Shown piece by piece: positions 38,704 through 45,744 of a DNA stretch of 50,889 nt. The notes beneath the pieces are model-generated. The model did no database searches, was not told the DNA's origin, and saw nothing but the letters and a program-made list of their open reading frames with translations. The stretch is taken from IMG/VR virus record IMGVR_UViG_3300020034_000026, positions 1 to 50,889 of that record. The stretch is one strand, 5' to 3'. Origin of the DNA: a virus. Position 1 is the stretch's first letter; each line of letters opens with the position of its first letter. Made by a program: the position numbers and the translations under genes.

Positions 38704-38942
38704 TTTGCATCCGCTGCGGTAAGGGTGAGGCAAGTGTGATGGACACACGTAATAGGGTAGCTCCGAGTCCATACGTCTATCGCCACAGAACGTGTGATGA
38801 GTGCGGACACAAGTTTCAGACTATCGAGATCCCCATCGATACGATCTCGGGTGTGGTCACCATCCCTGTCATGGGGCTTCCCAAGGGAAAGCGCCCAGCC
38901 TCTGGTGTACCCATTCTGATCGTAGACCCGCCAGAGAAGTAG
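38700..38942 (+). CDS. NrdR-type zinc-ribbon protein
   Basis: An 80-aa protein; GTG 38700 has GGAG 6 bases upstream and overlaps the previous stop (GTGA); GTG 38688 is an alternative. ICIRCGKGEASVMDTRNRVA, then YVYRHRTCDECGHKFQTIEI matches the zinc ribbon of the ribonucleotide reductase repressor NrdR (CxxC, V-x-D-(S/T)-R, R-R-x-x-C-xx-C-x-x-(K/R)-F-x-T). The ATP-cone that senses nucleotides is absent, so it is a stand-alone DNA-binding ribbon. Confidence 0.72.
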   Translation: MICIRCGKGEASVMDTRNRVAPSPYVYRHRTCDECGHKFQTIEIPIDTISGVVTIPVMGLPKGKRPASGVPILIVDPPEK

Positions 38943-38953
38943 TACCCATACCC

Positions 38954-39295
38954 ATGCCTCCCAATGCAGACGCTGTCATCATGCGATTGATCAGGTACGT
39001 ACACAACCACAGGGGGGTGCATGATTTCTGCAGCGTCAAGGATTGCTGGCTACTCAGCAAGCTTTCGAACCTGGCGGAGACAGCGCGCATGGTGGGCAGC
39101 AACGAGCGTCAAGACGATATCGTCAAGTGGCTACACAGCATCGGTCAAGAGGAGATAGCCGCAAGAATCGACGAGCATATGTTCAGTCGAGACTTTCAAA
39201 AATACAATGAAATCGGATCCGAGAAAGTCATCGTTGACTCATCAATCACAGATCTAAACAGACCAGAAAAAGGCAAAGGCGCAGACGAACCATGA
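38954..39295 (+). CDS. Hypothetical protein
   Basis: A 113-aa protein; ATG 38954 is chosen because the longer frame is antisense-like within the zinc-ribbon gene. MPPNADAVIMRLIRYVHNHR, CWLLSKLSNLAETARMVGSN, ERQDDIVKWLHSIGQEEIAA: helical, with a charged C-terminus. The motif copy at 39006 is read Asn-His-Arg-Gly, an exception to the two common frames. Confidence 0.5.
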   Translation: MPPNADAVIMRLIRYVHNHRGVHDFCSVKDCWLLSKLSNLAETARMVGSNERQDDIVKWLHSIGQEEIAARIDEHMFSRDFQKYNEIGSEKVIVDSSITDLNRPEKGKGADEP

Positions 39296-40413
39296 TGGAT
39301 GATCCTCAAGAGTATGAGCTTATCAAGGTTGGATACGTTGCTCACCCCGTGTCTGGCAACGTTGAACAGAACTTGGCTAACATGGATCGTTGGCTGCGAT
39401 GGCTAGTTGCTGCTCATGACGATTGGGGTTTCTGCATCCCCTGGTATGCCTACGTATCAGCATTCATGGGATGGGAGTCCCTCTATCGTAATACGGGAAT
39501 GAGAGATGACAAAGCCATCCTCATTCGATGCGACGCTATCTTCCTGGTAGGGGGAAGGATCAGCGACGGCATGAAGGAGGAACTCGACGTTGCAATCTAT
39601 AACAGGATGGATATCTACGACTATACTCACTTGGGTACCTACCCACCTGATGCCAATCCTAGACCTAGGCCTAGACCCAATATACAGATTTCAAGTCAAA
39701 CTCTTGTTCCTGGATCCCTAGAGTCTGAGGCTGTATCAATTACTCTGGGGGGCATTACCAGCAACATCAAATACAACATCGATACACCACAGGAGCAACC
39801 CATGCCAGTTATTGCGCCGTTAGGCCACACCTTGATCCCCATCTCTTTTGACGACCTGCGAAGGGCATCGAAATGGAGACTCCCCCTGTTCAAGAATCGA
39901 CGAGGGGGGCTAGCTCACTCCAAGCCGGACGGCTCCGACTGGACCATCTCTCAGTGGCTGCAGGCAGTGCTCGGGGAGCTGGGTGAGTTTGCCAACCTGC
40001 ACAAAAAGTTCTTCCGGGGAGACTTCCAGGATGAACAGGAATTCTTGCTTCAAGCTGGCAAGGAGCTGGCAGACATCGTCATCTATCTAGATATCCTGGC
40101 GATGCAACTCACCCTAGATCTTGGGCGTGAGGTAGCAGCCAAGTTCAATGAGGTGTCTGAACGCATCGGCTGCAACATCTTCCTAGGGACCCCCACCCTG
40201 AACACAGAGAGCGAAGCCCAGAGAATAAAAGATGCAGCCTATGCAGACATGGCCAAAAAAGAGCAAGCATTGGTCAAAGAAGTGGCCGCCTGCAATAATC
40301 GGATCATGGAACTTGCACAAGAAAATGACAGGATAAAGACAGAACTACTCTTCCAAAGCAATAAAGCAAAACTCTTGGGTGATGTAATCGCAGATCTCAG
40401 ACCCGATACCTAG
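39292..40413 (+). CDS. DUF4406-like plus MazG-like fusion protein
   Basis: A 373-aa protein with two apparent enzyme domains. Residues 1-115 (KVGYVAHPVSGNVEQNLANM, WGFCIPWYAYVSAFMGWESL, IRCDAIFLVGGRISDGMKEE, LDVA) resemble DUF4406/nucleoside deoxyribosyltransferase-like domains. Residues 195-300 (DWTISQWLQAVLGELGEFAN, EFLLQAGKELADIVIYLDIL) carry MazG-type ELGE and ExxD metal motifs for nucleotide pyrophosphohydrolysis. A Pro/Arg linker and a C-terminal coiled coil complete it. Both domains act on nucleotides, so it may sanitise or remodel the nucleotide pool during infection. Confidence 0.7.
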   Translation: MMDDPQEYELIKVGYVAHPVSGNVEQNLANMDRWLRWLVAAHDDWGFCIPWYAYVSAFMGWESLYRNTGMRDDKAILIRCDAIFLVGGRISDGMKEELDVAIYNRMDIYDYTHLGTYPPDANPRPRPRPNIQISSQTLVPGSLESEAVSITLGGITSNIKYNIDTPQEQPMPVIAPLGHTLIPISFDDLRRASKWRLPLFKNRRGGLAHSKPDGSDWTISQWLQAVLGELGEFANLHKKFFRGDFQDEQEFLLQAGKELADIVIYLDILAMQLTLDLGREVAAKFNEVSERIGCNIFLGTPTLNTESEAQRIKDAAYADMAKKEQALVKEVAACNNRIMELAQENDRIKTELLFQSNKAKLLGDVIADLRPDT

Positions 40414-40424
40414 GATGACCTAGG

Positions 40425-40946
40425 ATGAAAAACAAAATCAAGATTCGTAGAACAATGGCTAGTGTTAAATTGACACTCTCGTGTGGGCATTACATCATCT
40501 ATTCATCCATTTTGACCATCCCAGAATTCATCACCATGAAATGCGGGAATCCGAAATGCATCAAGAGAGCACTGAGAAAGCAAAGGAATAGAGATAGGAT
40601 CTCGGCAATCTTGACTCAAGGTAGAGTGAGCATCCTACTAGGTACAGTGGCGGCTATCTTTATGTACCTAAACCAAGGACTCACCCCATACGTCATGTCC
40701 AAAGTATGGCTGATGTCTGTAGGTATCTCTGCAATAGTATGTTGTAGGTTCAAGAAACTTCCGTGGGGTAGTGGGTGGCACGGTCTTGGGGGACCTGTAC
40801 CGATGTCTAGACTGAATCCCTACCCTGTCGCAAGAATACAAAGAATGGGAGCAAGATGGCCAATCGTCCGGTACCTCCGGGGGTACCCAAGAAACGAGTT
40901 CACAAAACCACGTCAACTGAATGGCCGCCACAGGAGAGGTTGTTGA
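40425..40946 (+). CDS. Two-helix membrane protein, holin candidate
   Basis: A 173-aa protein. After a Cys-containing N-terminus (LSCGHYIIYSSIL, MKCGNPKCIKRALRKQ), two transmembrane helices are visible (RVSILLGTVAAIFMYLNQGL and VMSKVWLMSVGISAIVCC), then a basic, Pro/Gly-rich tail. It ends 14 bases before the endolysin start, the usual place for a holin, but the long basic tail is unusual. The start lies after a tandem ACCTAGGATG repeat (40404-40423). The holin role is inferred only from position and helices. Confidence 0.5.
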   Translation: MKNKIKIRRTMASVKLTLSCGHYIIYSSILTIPEFITMKCGNPKCIKRALRKQRNRDRISAILTQGRVSILLGTVAAIFMYLNQGLTPYVMSKVWLMSVGISAIVCCRFKKLPWGSGWHGLGGPVPMSRLNPYPVARIQRMGARWPIVRYLRGYPRNEFTKPRQLNGRHRRGC

Positions 40947-40960
40947 AGCAAGGAAGTGAC

Positions 40961-41716
40961 ATGACCATCAATCTGAACATCTCTCCCATCGCCAATCAAG
41001 AGGATGACCTAGTCCCCGATAGGGAGCGCCGTAACTCTGTCTTTGGCCTGGCAGTCCATACCACAGGGGGAGGGATCTTAGAGGAGGCCAAAAAGGATGG
41101 CGTCAACATCCAAGGTCCAGATCTCATCTGGTATATCATCAAATACTATGCCAGGGCCAAGTACTCCTGCAACTACATCATTCACTACGATGGCAAGATC
41201 TATCAAGTCACTCACGATGATAGACGAGTCTCCCATATAGGTGTTGATGTTCCAGAGAGAGACAAGTATCTCTCTGGCAAGTGGATCACCCAGGTGCCAA
41301 AGACTCCCCTACTTCTGTGGCAAAAGACTTGGCAGGGAAAGTCAAGCCCCCAAGTTCTCTTCCCCAACCACTTCCCCAACGATGACTACGTCGGAGCCGA
41401 GATGCCGATCCTGGCCACGCCGCGAGCCAACGGGCTTCGCTACACGGACGAACAACACCACTCGGTCGCACGCCTGGCCATCGACCTGTGGCGACGCCAC
41501 GGCTGGCCCAGGGAGACCCTGGTGCAGGCCTCCAAGGACTCCCGGGCGCTCCCCTGTGGTCGCCTGCTGGGTCACGAGGACCTGGATGCCTTCGGGCGCT
41601 GGCAGGCGACCGGGGGGTGGGACCCAGGCGCTCTACGGCCGCGCCCCTGGTGGAGCTGGCCGCTGGTCCGGTTCTTCCTGCAACTGGAATTAGCCAACCA
41701 AACCCTTGCAACCTAG
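40961..41716 (+). CDS. N-acetylmuramoyl-L-alanine amidase endolysin
   Basis: A 251-aa protein; ATG 40961 is chosen for its AAGGAAG ribosome binding site (an open frame extends to 40856). The amidase_2/PGRP-like pattern is visible: VFGLAVHTTGGGILEEAKKD (first zinc His), then YSCNYIIHYDGKIYQVTHDD, HIGVDVPERD, YTDEQHHSVARLAIDL, and LLGHEDLDAFGRWQATGGWD, P-G (second His and the D-P-G end). It cuts peptidoglycan at lysis. The last third is encoded by a GC-rich patch with the motif copy at 41551 (Pro-Cys-Gly); another copy at 41060 forms the Thr-Thr-Gly of the catalytic HTTGGG segment. Confidence 0.82.
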   Translation: MTINLNISPIANQEDDLVPDRERRNSVFGLAVHTTGGGILEEAKKDGVNIQGPDLIWYIIKYYARAKYSCNYIIHYDGKIYQVTHDDRRVSHIGVDVPERDKYLSGKWITQVPKTPLLLWQKTWQGKSSPQVLFPNHFPNDDYVGAEMPILATPRANGLRYTDEQHHSVARLAIDLWRRHGWPRETLVQASKDSRALPCGRLLGHEDLDAFGRWQATGGWDPGALRPRPWWSWPLVRFFLQLELANQTLAT

Positions 41717-41791
41717 GGTCCAGCCGGCTATCCTATCAGGGCGGAAAACTCGGTGCTTTTGGCATGAGTACCGAGGCTCCTTCCCTCCTTT

Positions 41792-41829
41792 CCCTCCCTC
41801 TGGTTTACTGGCCTTTTCCAGGGGGAGGG
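41792..41829. terminator. Hairpin between convergent genes
   Basis: CCCTCCCTCTGG (41792-41803) pairs with CCAGGGGGAGGG (41818-41829), one wobble position, 14-base loop, followed by AAAGACTTTTC. A shorter stem (CTCGGT/ACCGAG) lies just before it. Together they separate the endolysin from the leftward block. Confidence 0.5.
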
Positions 41830-41850
41830 AAAGACTTTTCTACCTCTACT

Positions 41851-42156
41851 CTACTTCTCTGAAGATGACGGAGGGTGAGTAGGCGATGGAGACTTCTTTC
41901 CCTTCGAAGTCTCTCGCCTGAGGCTCTCGGCAACGGCAGGATCAACATCTTGAGTTTGCTTGCTGGAGTTCCGCAGGCCCTCAAGATAGTTGTTCGCCTC
42001 TTGCTGAGTAGTGAACTGGGGCTCGGGGCTCAGGCTTTCCCCAGAGTCCGTGTCATAGACTTCGTATCTCTGATTAACATTGATACGAGTGTCCATCGGC
42101 TTTTCCTTGAGAGCTTGGGCCTCTTGTGCAGACGCTTCCCTCTTGTCCTTGTCCAT
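41851..42156 (-). CDS. Small charged hypothetical protein
   Basis: A 101-aa hydrophilic protein; ATG 42156 has AAAGG 8 bases upstream. MDKDKREASAQEAQALKEKP, INVNQRYEVYDTDSGESLSP, QEANNYLEGLRNSSKQTQDV. It has a small beta-like core followed by a disordered Ser/Pro-rich tail. Last gene of the leftward virion block. Not recognised. Confidence 0.5.
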   Translation of the reverse strand: MDKDKREASAQEAQALKEKPMDTRINVNQRYEVYDTDSGESLSPEPQFTTQQEANNYLEGLRNSSKQTQDVDPAVAESLRRETSKGKKSPSPTHPPSSSEK

Positions 42157-42161
42157 CGATA

Positions 42162-42596
42162 TCACCCTTTCTGAATGTATACAAAGATCCAGATGATCCC
42201 TAGGATTAGTCCTGCGATCATCAGTCCGATCATGAGATGAAAAGCTACAACAAAGTCTCGTAAGGTCTTTGTCAAAAGAGCCATATGACGTATCAACGTT
42301 CCCGTAGGAACGATGGTAGACGTCATCATCTTAGTTTCTCGATCGACCATCGGGGGTGAGGGATTCATCTGTCGTGTGGACTCTTGGCTAGGGCGCCCCC
42401 CCGCCGCAAGCGCCACCGCTTCCTCTGCTGCCCGGCTCATCACCCCCGCAGGTACCCGCTCAGGCAAGGCGAACAGGCTTCCGTCCCCGGCTACAGCTGT
42501 GCTGTACCCTGGTAGAGGCGGGGGTGGCAGGGGTGCAGGCGGGGGTACCGGAGGGGATGAGGGAGCGGGCGGGGGAAGCTTGGTGGTTTTTGCCAC
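42162..42596 (-). CDS. Pro-rich protein with C-terminal transmembrane helix
   Basis: A 144-aa protein with a Pro-rich start (PAPSSPPVPPPAPLPPPPLP) and a C-terminal transmembrane helix (FHLMIGLMIAGLILGIIWIF). Such an N-out/C-in tail-anchored layout could fit a lysis protein, but no spanin or holin motif is clear. The start is 2 bases after the next gene ends. Confidence 0.5.
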   Translation of the reverse strand: MAKTTKLPPPAPSSPPVPPPAPLPPPPLPGYSTAVAGDGSLFALPERVPAGVMSRAAEEAVALAAGGRPSQESTRQMNPSPPMVDRETKMMTSTIVPTGTLIRHMALLTKTLRDFVVAFHLMIGLMIAGLILGIIWIFVYIQKG

Positions 42597-42598
42597 AC

Positions 42599-42841
42599 CT
42601 AGTTCTCTTCCTCTTCGCTGTCATCAGCAACACTGGTCGAGCGCAGGCTCTCCAGAGTTCTCATCAGCCTAGCCCGAGTGGACAGAAGATCATCGGTGAT
42701 CTCTGGATAGTCGTCTGCCAGTGACGTGCTGATTTTGCGAAGCATTTCCTCCATTTGGAGGATCTGCGCACCTGCGATTATCAGCCTGGCATCATGCGGG
42801 GATGTTGCCATGCTGAGCCCCATGTCGATCAAGTCCAGCAT
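42599..42841 (-). CDS. Small helical hypothetical protein
   Basis: An 80-aa helical protein (MATSPHDARLIIAGAQILQM, EEMLRKISTSLADDYPEITD, DLLSTRARLMRTLESLRSTS) with an acidic end. It lies just downstream of an intergenic copy of the dispersed motif (42860). Function unknown. Confidence 0.5.
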   Translation of the reverse strand: MLDLIDMGLSMATSPHDARLIIAGAQILQMEEMLRKISTSLADDYPEITDDLLSTRARLMRTLESLRSTSVADDSEEEEN

Positions 42842-42895
42842 TTGAGCATGTATTACCCCACCACAGGGGTATTGCGCAAGCTGAAAAATGAATCG

Positions 42896-43291
42896 TCATC
42901 CGCAAGTTTTTGATAATAACAACATAGAAAGAATCGTTAAGCACACAAGTATAAAGCCTCTAGTATGCCGACAAATTCTTTCTAATCCTTGAATCTGCAT
43001 GAATATCGAATTGCATCGATCGCTCATGACTCCGGCTACTCTCTCAAGACTCTGCTGAGATACCATGCCAGGCAAAGGCATTATCACAGGTACATCACTT
43101 ACATTACTTACATCACTTACCTCAGTCACTACCTCTGCATCATCTACAGCTGGCCACGTATCACTCTCTGTAGGAGATGATAAGGATGGGGGTGGTAAAG
43201 GTAAGGATATCCTTGTCATCTTAGAACCCTTGGAGTAGTACTCAACAGCCCCTTTAAGGCCCCTCTGGAAAGAGTATCTACTCCTAGCCAC
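42896..43291 (-). CDS. Membrane-anchored protein with 9-bp repeat segment
   Basis: A 131-aa protein from GTG 43291; ATG 43219 (AAGGG 8 bases upstream) is an alternative. The centre is Ser/Val/Asp-rich (EVVTEVSDVSNVSDVPVI), encoded by 9-bp tandem repeats at 43091-43127. The C-terminus has a transmembrane helix (FILVCLTILSMLLLSKTCG) preceded by Cys residues. Possible virion or lysis accessory protein; not recognised. Confidence 0.45.
   Translation of the reverse strand: MARSRYSFQRGLKGAVEYYSKGSKMTRISLPLPPPSLSSPTESDTWPAVDDAEVVTEVSDVSNVSDVPVIMPLPGMVSQQSLERVAGVMSDRCNSIFMQIQGLERICRHTRGFILVCLTILSMLLLSKTCG
43091..43127 (+). repeat. 9-bp tandem repeat inside a gene
   Basis: Units of the form CATYACTTA occur about four times (TACATCACTTACATTACTTA and onward). 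They encode a Val-Ser-Asp/Asn series on the minus strand. Confidence 0.7.
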
Positions 43292-43298
43292 CTTTACC

Positions 43299-43766
43299 TT
43301 ATAGCTTTCCTAGAGGAGGAAGCTTGACGGTAGTATTCTCGTTACCATTCTTTTTGGTAGCAACAGGAGTGGTAAGACTTTTCAGCTCAACCATCTCTGA
43401 AAGTTTCTTGGCGGCTTTGTCCATTCTGTCTGCCGCAGGTCCAGACAAGGAAGCCATGGCAGAGTTGAAGATTGCTTTACTATGGGAATCCCATAGGGAG
43501 ACAAAAATCTCATCCACAATCTTTCCGATCTGAGGGGTGAAAGTCCATCCTGCACCGATGATAGCCGCTTCCCCCCAGTTCAGGAATAGCTTGCGAGCTT
43601 CCGCCTTGTCGGTCGGCATGAATTGAACAACCTGAGAAAAGACGGCACGAGTCACTTTCTTGATCTGTTCGGTAGTGGCATCATGCTTTCTTTTCATGTA
43701 GTCAAACACTCTCTCTATAACCAGAGGAATGGGAATGAGTGAGAGTAGCCACTGAGGATCCATCAT
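43299..43766 (-). CDS. Hypothetical membrane-associated protein
   Basis: A 155-aa protein with a hydrophobic N-terminus (PQWLLSLIPIPLVIERVFDY), then helical segments (IKKVTRAVFSQVVQFMPTDK, KLFLNWGEAAIIGAGWTFTP, FNSAMASLSGPAADRMDKAA). A holin-like role is possible because of the N-terminal helix. The start overlaps the upstream stop (ATGA). Not recognised. Confidence 0.5.
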   Translation of the reverse strand: MMDPQWLLSLIPIPLVIERVFDYMKRKHDATTEQIKKVTRAVFSQVVQFMPTDKAEARKLFLNWGEAAIIGAGWTFTPQIGKIVDEIFVSLWDSHSKAIFNSAMASLSGPAADRMDKAAKKLSEMVELKSLTTPVATKKNGNENTTVKLPPLGKL

Positions 43767-44209
43767 GGTTGCTTTACCTCCGGGGTAGGGGCTTGGGTGG
43801 GCGCTACAGGCAAGGGACTGGTAGGGGATGGGACAACCACAGGGGCCCGATTTGCTTTCTTCAAGCGACGAGCGTCTGCCTTCGGAAGATTGCGAGCTAG
43901 CACTGCTTTGATGATTGCAAGGTCGGCAATGATCGCATCGATCTTGTCACCCTGATCTTGATCTGTATCTTCCTTCGCTGCCTGATCTCTGATGATGCGC
44001 GTGCTAACGACCTTGGCTTGCTTGGCTACCGCATCCGTGTTGTCAAGTGACTCGTTCGTCTCGACGACTTTATCCTCAACCTTAGTGCTCTTGTAGTAAG
44101 CACCTCCACCGAGACCCCCTGCCCCTAGAAGAACACTAACGATAAAGACTGCCCAAGACTTCTTGACCGGTATGTAGAACGTCCGATCATTGTCTCTCTC
44201 AAACATCAT
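43763..44209 (-). CDS. Membrane protein with coiled periplasmic part
   Basis: A 148-aa protein; ATG 44209 overlaps the stop of the upstream gene (ATGA). One transmembrane helix near the start (SWAVFIVSVLLGAGGLGGGA) is followed by a helical domain (NTDAVAKQAKVVSTRIIRDQ, KIDAIIADLAIIKAVLARNL) and a Pro-rich tail with the motif copy at 43836 (Ala-Pro-Val-Val). The inner-membrane anchor plus helical and Pro-rich regions recall i-spanins, but this is only an analogy. Confidence 0.5.
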   Translation of the reverse strand: MMFERDNDRTFYIPVKKSWAVFIVSVLLGAGGLGGGAYYKSTKVEDKVVETNESLDNTDAVAKQAKVVSTRIIRDQAAKEDTDQDQGDKIDAIIADLAIIKAVLARNLPKADARRLKKANRAPVVVPSPTSPLPVAPTQAPTPEVKQP

Positions 44210-45048
44210 GGATTCCGGGGGCGGTTCCATATGATAATAGCTCCTCGGATGATGTCTGCCGCAATCGCGGGAGCCTGGTACTCCATCTGGTAGACGCCAG
44301 GAATCAGCACAGTGTCGGGAAAGTTGAAAGTCCGCGGCCCCTCCCCTGTGGTTGACACAGTGATGGTCGAGACGATCGCGCTTCCGATTCCTCCGCTGTC
44401 GATCTTGTGCAATCTTAGGAGTCTGTTGCCAGCTTCATTGGCCTCACCATGAATGATGACGGACAACAGCTGGGCACCTTCCATGATTGGTACAGGGATA
44501 TGCAGGCGACCATTGTTGGCAACAAGCCACCCTCCTGCATCTACTCCTGTAGAAGTGAGGTAGGAGCAAGCTGCAGGAGTTGGAGTATTCATCATGCAGG
44601 CAGCGATACCCAGACGATCACTCACAGTGAAGTAATTGCGATCGGACTGGAGATCTCCACCAACATCCATGGGTCCAGCAAACTCGGCCCCACCGGTAGA
44701 GAACAGAAGTGCCCCATTCAGGATCGATATCTCATCATTGAAAGTAACGTTACCGTTGATCTCGACAGCATTCTCGAAACCACAGGGGCCCTGAACTTCA
44801 AGTTCTCCCTCAATGGCTAGGTTCCCGTCTCCGGTACCATCGGCATTGATGCTATGGTTCCCGAAGAGTACTCCATCCCGGAGGTACTCTTGCCACTGAA
44901 AATCCAGGTTGGCTAGCCAATTGAAGTACTCAGCTGGAGGTGCAACTTCACCGGCGAGCCATCCACTATCTTTCTTGATCGATGGGGGCTCAACGATCAG
45001 ACCCCCAACGTTTGCCCATCGTCCAACTTGTGTCGGCTTGACTGCCAT
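44206..45048 (-). CDS. Tail-associated beta-helix-like virion protein
   Basis: A 280-aa protein starting KPTQVGRWANVGGLIVEPPS, then SGWLAGEVAPPAEYFNWLAN (a phrase typical of phage tail proteins that attach by their N-terminus). Next are repeated short beta strands (NLAIEGELEVQGPCGFENAV, EINGNVTFNDEISILNGALL), and a C-terminal beta domain. It is probably a short tail fibre or accessory receptor-binding protein. Two motif copies lie inside (44343, Thr-Thr-Gly; 44779, Pro-Cys-Gly). Confidence 0.65.
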   Translation of the reverse strand: MAVKPTQVGRWANVGGLIVEPPSIKKDSGWLAGEVAPPAEYFNWLANLDFQWQEYLRDGVLFGNHSINADGTGDGNLAIEGELEVQGPCGFENAVEINGNVTFNDEISILNGALLFSTGGAEFAGPMDVGGDLQSDRNYFTVSDRLGIAACMMNTPTPAACSYLTSTGVDAGGWLVANNGRLHIPVPIMEGAQLLSVIIHGEANEAGNRLLRLHKIDSGGIGSAIVSTITVSTTGEGPRTFNFPDTVLIPGVYQMEYQAPAIAADIIRGAIIIWNRPRNP

Positions 45049-45072
45049 AGGTATCTATCTCCTTACCTAAAC

Positions 45073-45741
45073 TCAGTTGGAGCGGGCGCCCCCGAGAATG
45101 CCAGAATCGAATCCTGGGCCATCATTGAACGTAAACATGTCTTCTGTAGGAGCGGGTGAAAACTCCATGACTGTTCTCACCCCTGCTGAAGTAGCAGCAC
45201 CCAGGAACATGATGAGTTGATCCGCTTGTTCGACACCCACAATCATATCTGTGAAGTCGATCAGCTGAGTTGCCGGTGGTGAGATCGTGTAGACAAGAAT
45301 CCCGGCCCCACTAGACAACACAAGACGAGCTATATGGAGCAACTCTTCTGGTGTACCACTACTCTGATTGACCAGAATTCTGGCATTGATGAGATTGAGG
45401 TACTCTGGATCAGTCAACGTTCCACGATCTCGTTGTCCAACAATCCTACCGATGACATTCAGCTGTTCCCCTTCTGAAGTGGTAAGGGAACGGTTGTGAA
45501 GCATTTGGCAGAACATCTCTTCTATCTGTTGAACCGGTGCAATAAAAGCACTCAGCAGAGCTTGAATTTTGGGGCGACGGAATCTCTCAATCAGTCTTTC
45601 GAGGGCTTGAGCAGTGTGGTCATGGATGCAAAGATCAGCACCTATGACCACAGGGGGGATGTCATCGTCATCTCCACCACCAAGGGGACCGAACAGTCCG
45701 CCCCACTCGGAGAATCCCCAGTATCCGTCACCCCAGCTCAT
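45073..45741 (-). CDS. Baseplate protein, tail protein I-like (DUF2612)
   Basis: A 222-aa protein with the DUF2612 pattern: FIAPVQQIEEMFCQMLHNRS, GEQLNVIGRIVGQRDRGTLT, DPEYLNLINARILVNQSSGT, PEELLHIARLVL. This family, like P2 gpI, lies at the outer baseplate and holds the fibres. The N-terminus is WGDGYWGFSEWGG. In this phage it lies after the large tailspike rather than between J and the fibre. The motif copy at 45647 encodes Pro-Pro-Val-Val. Confidence 0.75.
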   Translation of the reverse strand: MSWGDGYWGFSEWGGLFGPLGGGDDDDIPPVVIGADLCIHDHTAQALERLIERFRRPKIQALLSAFIAPVQQIEEMFCQMLHNRSLTTSEGEQLNVIGRIVGQRDRGTLTDPEYLNLINARILVNQSSGTPEELLHIARLVLSSGAGILVYTISPPATQLIDFTDMIVGVEQADQLIMFLGAATSAGVRTVMEFSPAPTEDMFTFNDGPGFDSGILGGARSN

Positions 45742-45744
45742 TGG

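Noticed and set aside
40404-40423. Tandem ACCTAGGATG as a regulatory repeat
   Set aside because: Only two 10-bp units, located at the start codon of the 40425 gene; this may just be a small slippage that duplicated the start region.
43080-43140. Short regular repeats that might suggest a CRISPR-like array
   Set aside because: The unit is 9 bp without spacers and lies in frame inside a gene, giving a Val-Ser-Asp series. It is a coding minisatellite.
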